A stretch of DNA of 12,052 nucleotides from Pigoraptor vietnamica (lineage: Eukaryota; Opisthokonta; Filasterea): NCBI GenBank assembly GCA_943704525.1, contig CALSCQ010002192.1, forward strand, positions 1 through 12,052, read 5' to 3'. The position numbers and the translations under genes are program-made. Below the pieces are notes generated by a model. It saw only the letters and a program-made list of their open reading frames with translations, had not been told where the DNA came from and made no database searches. Below, piece by piece: positions 8,902-12,052 of this stretch. Positions within the stretch are counted from its first letter, which is position 1; each line of letters opens with the position of its first letter.

Positions 8902-9884
8902 ATGTCTGCCCTTGCGAGCAGAGGCAGCATAGCGGGACAGGGGGCTGCCGTCCTCCCCCTCGTCGAACTGCGGCCCTTTCAGAAGAATGTCACGTGCGAG
9001 TTTATTGTGCTCGAACGCAGTGGGTGTTGCCGCGCGGAAACGCGCACTTAGTCGTAGATGACCTCTTCGTGGGCTACGCGAAGCCCTTCTTGCGTCGCAC
9101 ATTCTTGTGTTTTTGCGTGTGGTTGTTAGTCTCACTTTTTGTCTCCTTTTTTTCTTTCTCTGTGTGTGTGCATGGAGCCGATGGACACAAGTCGATGATT
9201 TAAGCCGATCCGACATTTCTGTGTGTGCGTGCTTGCAGGAGATGTGACGAAGACGGGCGAGGGCCACATCATTTCCAGTTTCTGGATTGCGGACAAAACG
9301 GCGTCCGCATACCTTTCGGTGTGGGACGAATTGGGCACGCACATCAAACCGGGAGACATCCTGCGTCTGCGTGGAGGGTAAGCGCATCGCCTGACGTTGT
9401 ACGAATTCGTCGTGACTGACGACTTGAACTCGACAGCTTTGCCTCGCTGTTCAAGCGCAACCTTTATCTCTACTGCAACAGACAGGCGCAACTCACGCGC
9501 ATCGGAGAGTGGGTAGTCACATCGCGTACGCACCCGTGAGCAGGAGTGAGCAATGCGTGCTGAAACGTACAAAGAACTTACGCTGACAAGTGGCTGTGTA
9601 TTAGGTTTTGCATGGTCTTCACCGAAACGCCCAACATTAGCGCGGCCGTGTGGGAATCCGAGGGCGGGCAACTGACAAACTTGGTGGGCAATCAGCGACG
9701 AACACGTGCGCACTCGTGTGGCCTCGTGCGCAAATGTCCCTTACAGAGAACCATTCGCAGTCGCAGAAGACGTCGTGAGAGGGCCTGCGAGCCGATTAAT
9801 AACGGCGCGCAACATCGCTCGCCGTCAAAGTTCGTCGAACGTGAGACACACCGACAGCGACCACGCGGTGGGAGCGGCGGTTGA
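8902..9884 (+). CDS. NABP: SOSS complex subunit B (hSSB/NABP-type) OB-fold ssDNA-binding protein, 5 exons
   Basis: Single-stranded DNA-binding protein of the SOSS-B/hSSB family, which acts at double-strand breaks in the nucleus. Exons: 8902-9019, 9239-9377, 9437-9508, 9605-9683, 9747-9884 (stop TGA), 181 aa against 204-211 in human. Diagnostic residues are FQKNVTCEFIVLER, DVTKTGEGH, IADKTASAYLSVWDELG, IKPGDILRL, FASLFKRNLYLY and IGEFCMVFTE. Of the aromatic residues known to contact DNA in hSSB1, Trp55, Phe78 and Tyr85 are kept and Tyr74 is Phe. The tail is Arg-rich (SRRRRRER) and ends GGSGG, consistent with the disordered tails of the family. The fourth intron (9684-9746, 63 nt) is a multiple of three without a stop, so a 202-aa retained form is possible. 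ATG 8902 was chosen over in-frame ATG 8845 because the human N-terminus is short. Family is sure; the last intron and N-terminus are less so. Confidence 0.87.
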
Positions 9885-9917
9885 ATTGAAAACACTCGGC
9901 GCGTCCCCTCGTCCCCT
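9885..9917. other. 33-bp spacer between convergent stop codons
   Basis: This is the only sequence between the SOSS-B stop (plus strand) and the PX-gene stop (minus strand). It is too short to hold two 3' UTRs, so each mRNA must extend into the other gene. No AATAAA was seen on either strand nearby. Confidence 0.7.
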
Positions 9918-11965
9918 TCATCCCGGTACGCCATCGTCAGCGGCGTTCAACTCGGCGTCGTCGCTCTCGGAAAAGGACGCCGCCGAGTCGCGCCGCCGGG
10001 GCACCGTCTGCGGAAAGTGAGATTTGATGCGCACACAGATAAGCGGTTGTTGTGTAAAAGCCACAAACAGAGAGCACCGATGTGTTCGACAGTAGGCAGC
10101 ATAGAGGTGCGCAAACGCGAGAGCACACTCACTGCATCTTCGTCCTCGTAGAGACTCCGCCGAATGCCTACGAGCACGGCGTCCTCCAAAACACCCGCGG
10201 CAAACTCATCCTCCGCATCCGCCGCTGCGCAAACGCGCAAAGAAGCATGCCATGTCAGCGAGTAAGACGACCATACGACGGGACGATGTTTTCGGTTTGA
10301 CCGGCCTTGCCAAGCCATAATACACAAGGGCGATTCACGCTCCTAGGGGAGTGGAACAGCTGGCACACGACAAGCGCCATCTGCGAATTGAGTCGACTAC
10401 CACATGCAACGCACTCACCCAAAGGCACCGCGCCGCTCATAGGCGATGCGACCGCTTCGGAGGCCGACGCACTCGCGCCCTGCGCCTCCCCTTCCGCCGC
10501 GTGCGCTACCGACGCCACCGCAGACGCAGCCGCCACATCGATGGCATCGCTGGAACGCGCGCTCGACAGCTTCGACACGGACGCGCGCGAGTCCCCAAAC
10601 AGCAGCGGCTGGCCGGCCTCGATGGCCCTGCGCACGTCAATGGGGAGGATGGCGGAGCGTCGGCGGCGTATCTGCTCGTCCGTTTCCACCCCTTCGCCCG
10701 CGGGTCCTTCGAGTGAGAGGGCCTGGGACGCATCCGGGGCGTAGACGTCAATGTCGACGAAGAAGGCGGTGGTGGGGCGCGCCGTGGGCGTCGGCTGGTT
10801 GAGGGAGGGCGCGTCGTTGCTCGTGCTGCGGGGACGCGGGCGAAAATGCGTGAGGCCTCAGTTCTCGCCAGTCATAGGGGCTGAACCCCCATCGATTCTG
10901 TGAACATGAGGGAGAGATGCAACTGCAGAACGTCACACACAGACTACCACAGAGAACAGCATCAGCTGCTTCCTTTGTTTCACGCTCGGGGACAAAGGTA
11001 CCCCAACGCACGCGGTTGCGCGCCACGAGCACAATCCCACCTGCTTCCCACGCTAAACTCGGTGAGGGCGCTCGCCACGCCCGGACTGCTCACGCTGTTG
11101 TTGAAAAAGTACCCGTAGTCTCCCATCAGCACGCTCGACGCAATGTGCGACGGCTTGCGCGTGTCCACGGCCGACGGGGCGTCCGACCGGCGACGCCTCC
11201 GCTCAAACAGCGACGGCTTTTTCTGCAGCGGCGGGGGCACGCGGATCACGGCGGATCGGTGGAATTTCAGCGCCTTCTCCAGGCTCGGAACGTCGGGCGC
11301 GGGCGCGCGGGGAGTCCACGTGTCTGTCGTTGGCGGCTGTGCGGCAGCGTCTTCAACGGGCACGCTGAGGAAGGTGCATAGAAGCGGGTGCTTCGCAGGG
11401 GTGGGGCGGTACTGCGCAACAATCTGCTGAAGATAGCGCTCGAGGCCAAGCCGCCTGTGCTCAACGAACTGGGGCTTGCGATTGCCCATCGCCTGTGAAT
11501 GAGTGAACGAGTGAGAGTGAGAGAGTGAGTGTGCGTGCGTGCGCGTGTGCATTTGAAGTGAGTAGTGTGTGTGTGCGTGTGCGTCGGCGTGCGTGGTTAT
11601 GTGTGTACCAAATGCGCGGGTGTGCTGCAGTGCGTGCTGACACGAGGAAACAAACTAGGAAAACTGCAAACCTTCTTGCCCGGGAATGGCGGGACGGGCG
11701 AGACAAGCTTCTTGAGCTGGTGGTGGAGGTCGTGGAACTCCTGGTATCGCCTGCAAAACAACACAGTAAATAAGACATGTGTTTTAGCGTACATCATAGC
11801 CATCAACTCTAATAGTGAATGAGGCAAACAGAAGCGCCGTGCGAGACTGAAACGAGATTGACAAAGACAAACTCTCGCGCAGTCGGTCGCACGCACCGGA
11901 ACACAGTCCATTTGAGGCTCTGTGACTCGATTTCAACCTCGATCTCGTAGATTGTGTACGGTGTT
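9918..11965 (-). CDS. PX-domain (sorting-nexin-like) protein, 5' end missing, 6 exons visible
   Basis: Probably a phosphoinositide-binding protein of endosomal membranes. Exons: 11965-11897, 11750-11672, 11492-11041, 10825-10419, 10224-10133, 10007-9918 (stop TGA), encoding 395 complete codons plus a split first one. The PX domain spans the first three exons. It shows YTIYEIEVEI, the RRYQEF motif whose Arg contacts the 3-phosphate in canonical PX domains, the proline loop PPFPGKK, and the RRLGLERYLQQIV helix with its conserved Arg. The first PX strand and the start codon lie beyond the right edge or in an unseen exon. After PX comes a basic segment FERRRRRSD, a low-complexity Ala/Ser stretch, an acidic helix-forming segment AADAEDEFAAGVLEDAVLVGIRRSLYEDED that resembles a ubiquitin-interacting motif, and a phosphosite-rich end RRRDSAASFSESDDAEL. 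I cannot assign a subfamily. All five introns are GT-AG and phases close. Confidence 0.85.
10856..10897 (-). repeat. Dispersed 42-bp intronic element, copy B
   Basis: Lies in the PX-gene intron 10826-11040, 31 bp from the 3' splice site, in the same orientation relative to its host transcript as copy A. Its hairpin core in transcript sense is GGGGU-UCA-GCCCC. Copy A has A where copy B has G at the loop-closing position, so a U-A pair corresponds to a U-G pair. Confidence 0.8.
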
Positions 11966-12052
11966 CTGAAAAAACAAACACGCGGGCGCCATGTAAGCAC
12001 ACTGAACAGCGCCAAACACTACCGTTAGCAAGCTTAATAACCCTCCCCCCCC
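11966..12052. other. Right edge: PX-gene intron and terminal poly-C
   Basis: 87 bp upstream of the first visible PX exon, whose acceptor is TTTTTTCAG. No ATG in frame with that exon occurs here before a stop, so upstream coding exon(s) must lie beyond the edge. The window ends in C8 (12045-12052), mirroring the homopolymer at the left edge. Confidence 0.6.

Noticed and set aside
9066-9090. Hairpin GGGCT/AGCCC in the first SOSS-B intron
   Set aside because: A five-base stem is common by chance in GC-rich DNA and has no partner feature.
9706-10020. Plus-strand open frame opposite the PX gene end
   Set aside because: It lacks an ATG (starts GTG), and its Ala/Ser composition is the complement of real PX exons; joining to SOSS-B needs a phase that no visible donor supplies.
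10826-11040. Intronic box C/D snoRNA (TGATG-like and CTGA motifs)
   Set aside because: The boxes are degenerate, there is no terminal stem, and the related copy A lacks CTGA.

Overview
This window is nuclear DNA of an intron-rich eukaryote, probably a unicellular protist; I cannot name the species. The evidence is four protein families whose reading frames are broken by GT-AG introns. There are 29 supported splice donors in about 12 kb, with intron lengths of roughly 59-749 nt. Most donors read GTGNGT rather than GTRAGT. The introns also carry long simple repeats: poly-A, poly-C, (AC)n and a 525-bp GA tract. The kinase orthologue (CDK20) is associated with cilia, so a ciliated lineage is likely (inference).

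Layout from left to right. (1) 1-6648, minus strand: an exportin-7-like nuclear transport receptor with 18 exons, missing only its last exon(s). It runs off the left edge inside an intron that contains 111 A. (2) 6649-7305: intergenic DNA with the XPO7 upstream region, a 14-bp palindrome, A/T tracts and an inverted repeat. (3) 7306-8689, minus strand: a complete three-exon CDK20/CCRK kinase. (4) 8690-8901: a 212-bp divergent promoter region. (5) 8902-9884, plus strand: a SOSS-B/hSSB-type single-stranded DNA-binding protein with an OB fold, five exons. (6) 9918-11965, minus strand: a PX-domain (sorting-nexin-like) protein, six exons visible, 5' end off the right edge. Its stop codon lies 33 bp from the stop of the SOSS-B gene, so the two genes converge tail to tail.

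The four genes do not form a pathway: they cover nuclear export, ciliary/cell-cycle kinase signalling, DNA repair and phosphoinositide-dependent membrane trafficking. I placed every exon by combining splice-site motifs, reading-phase consistency and residue-by-residue agreement with family members recalled from memory; no database search was run. All exon phases close without a frameshift.

The most unusual signal is a 42-bp element found once in an XPO7 intron and once in a PX-gene intron, about 8.4 kb apart. The copies have the same orientation, match at 33 of 42 positions without gaps, and each contains a hairpin core that resembles a Pol III B box. I saw no self-contained new multi-gene system.
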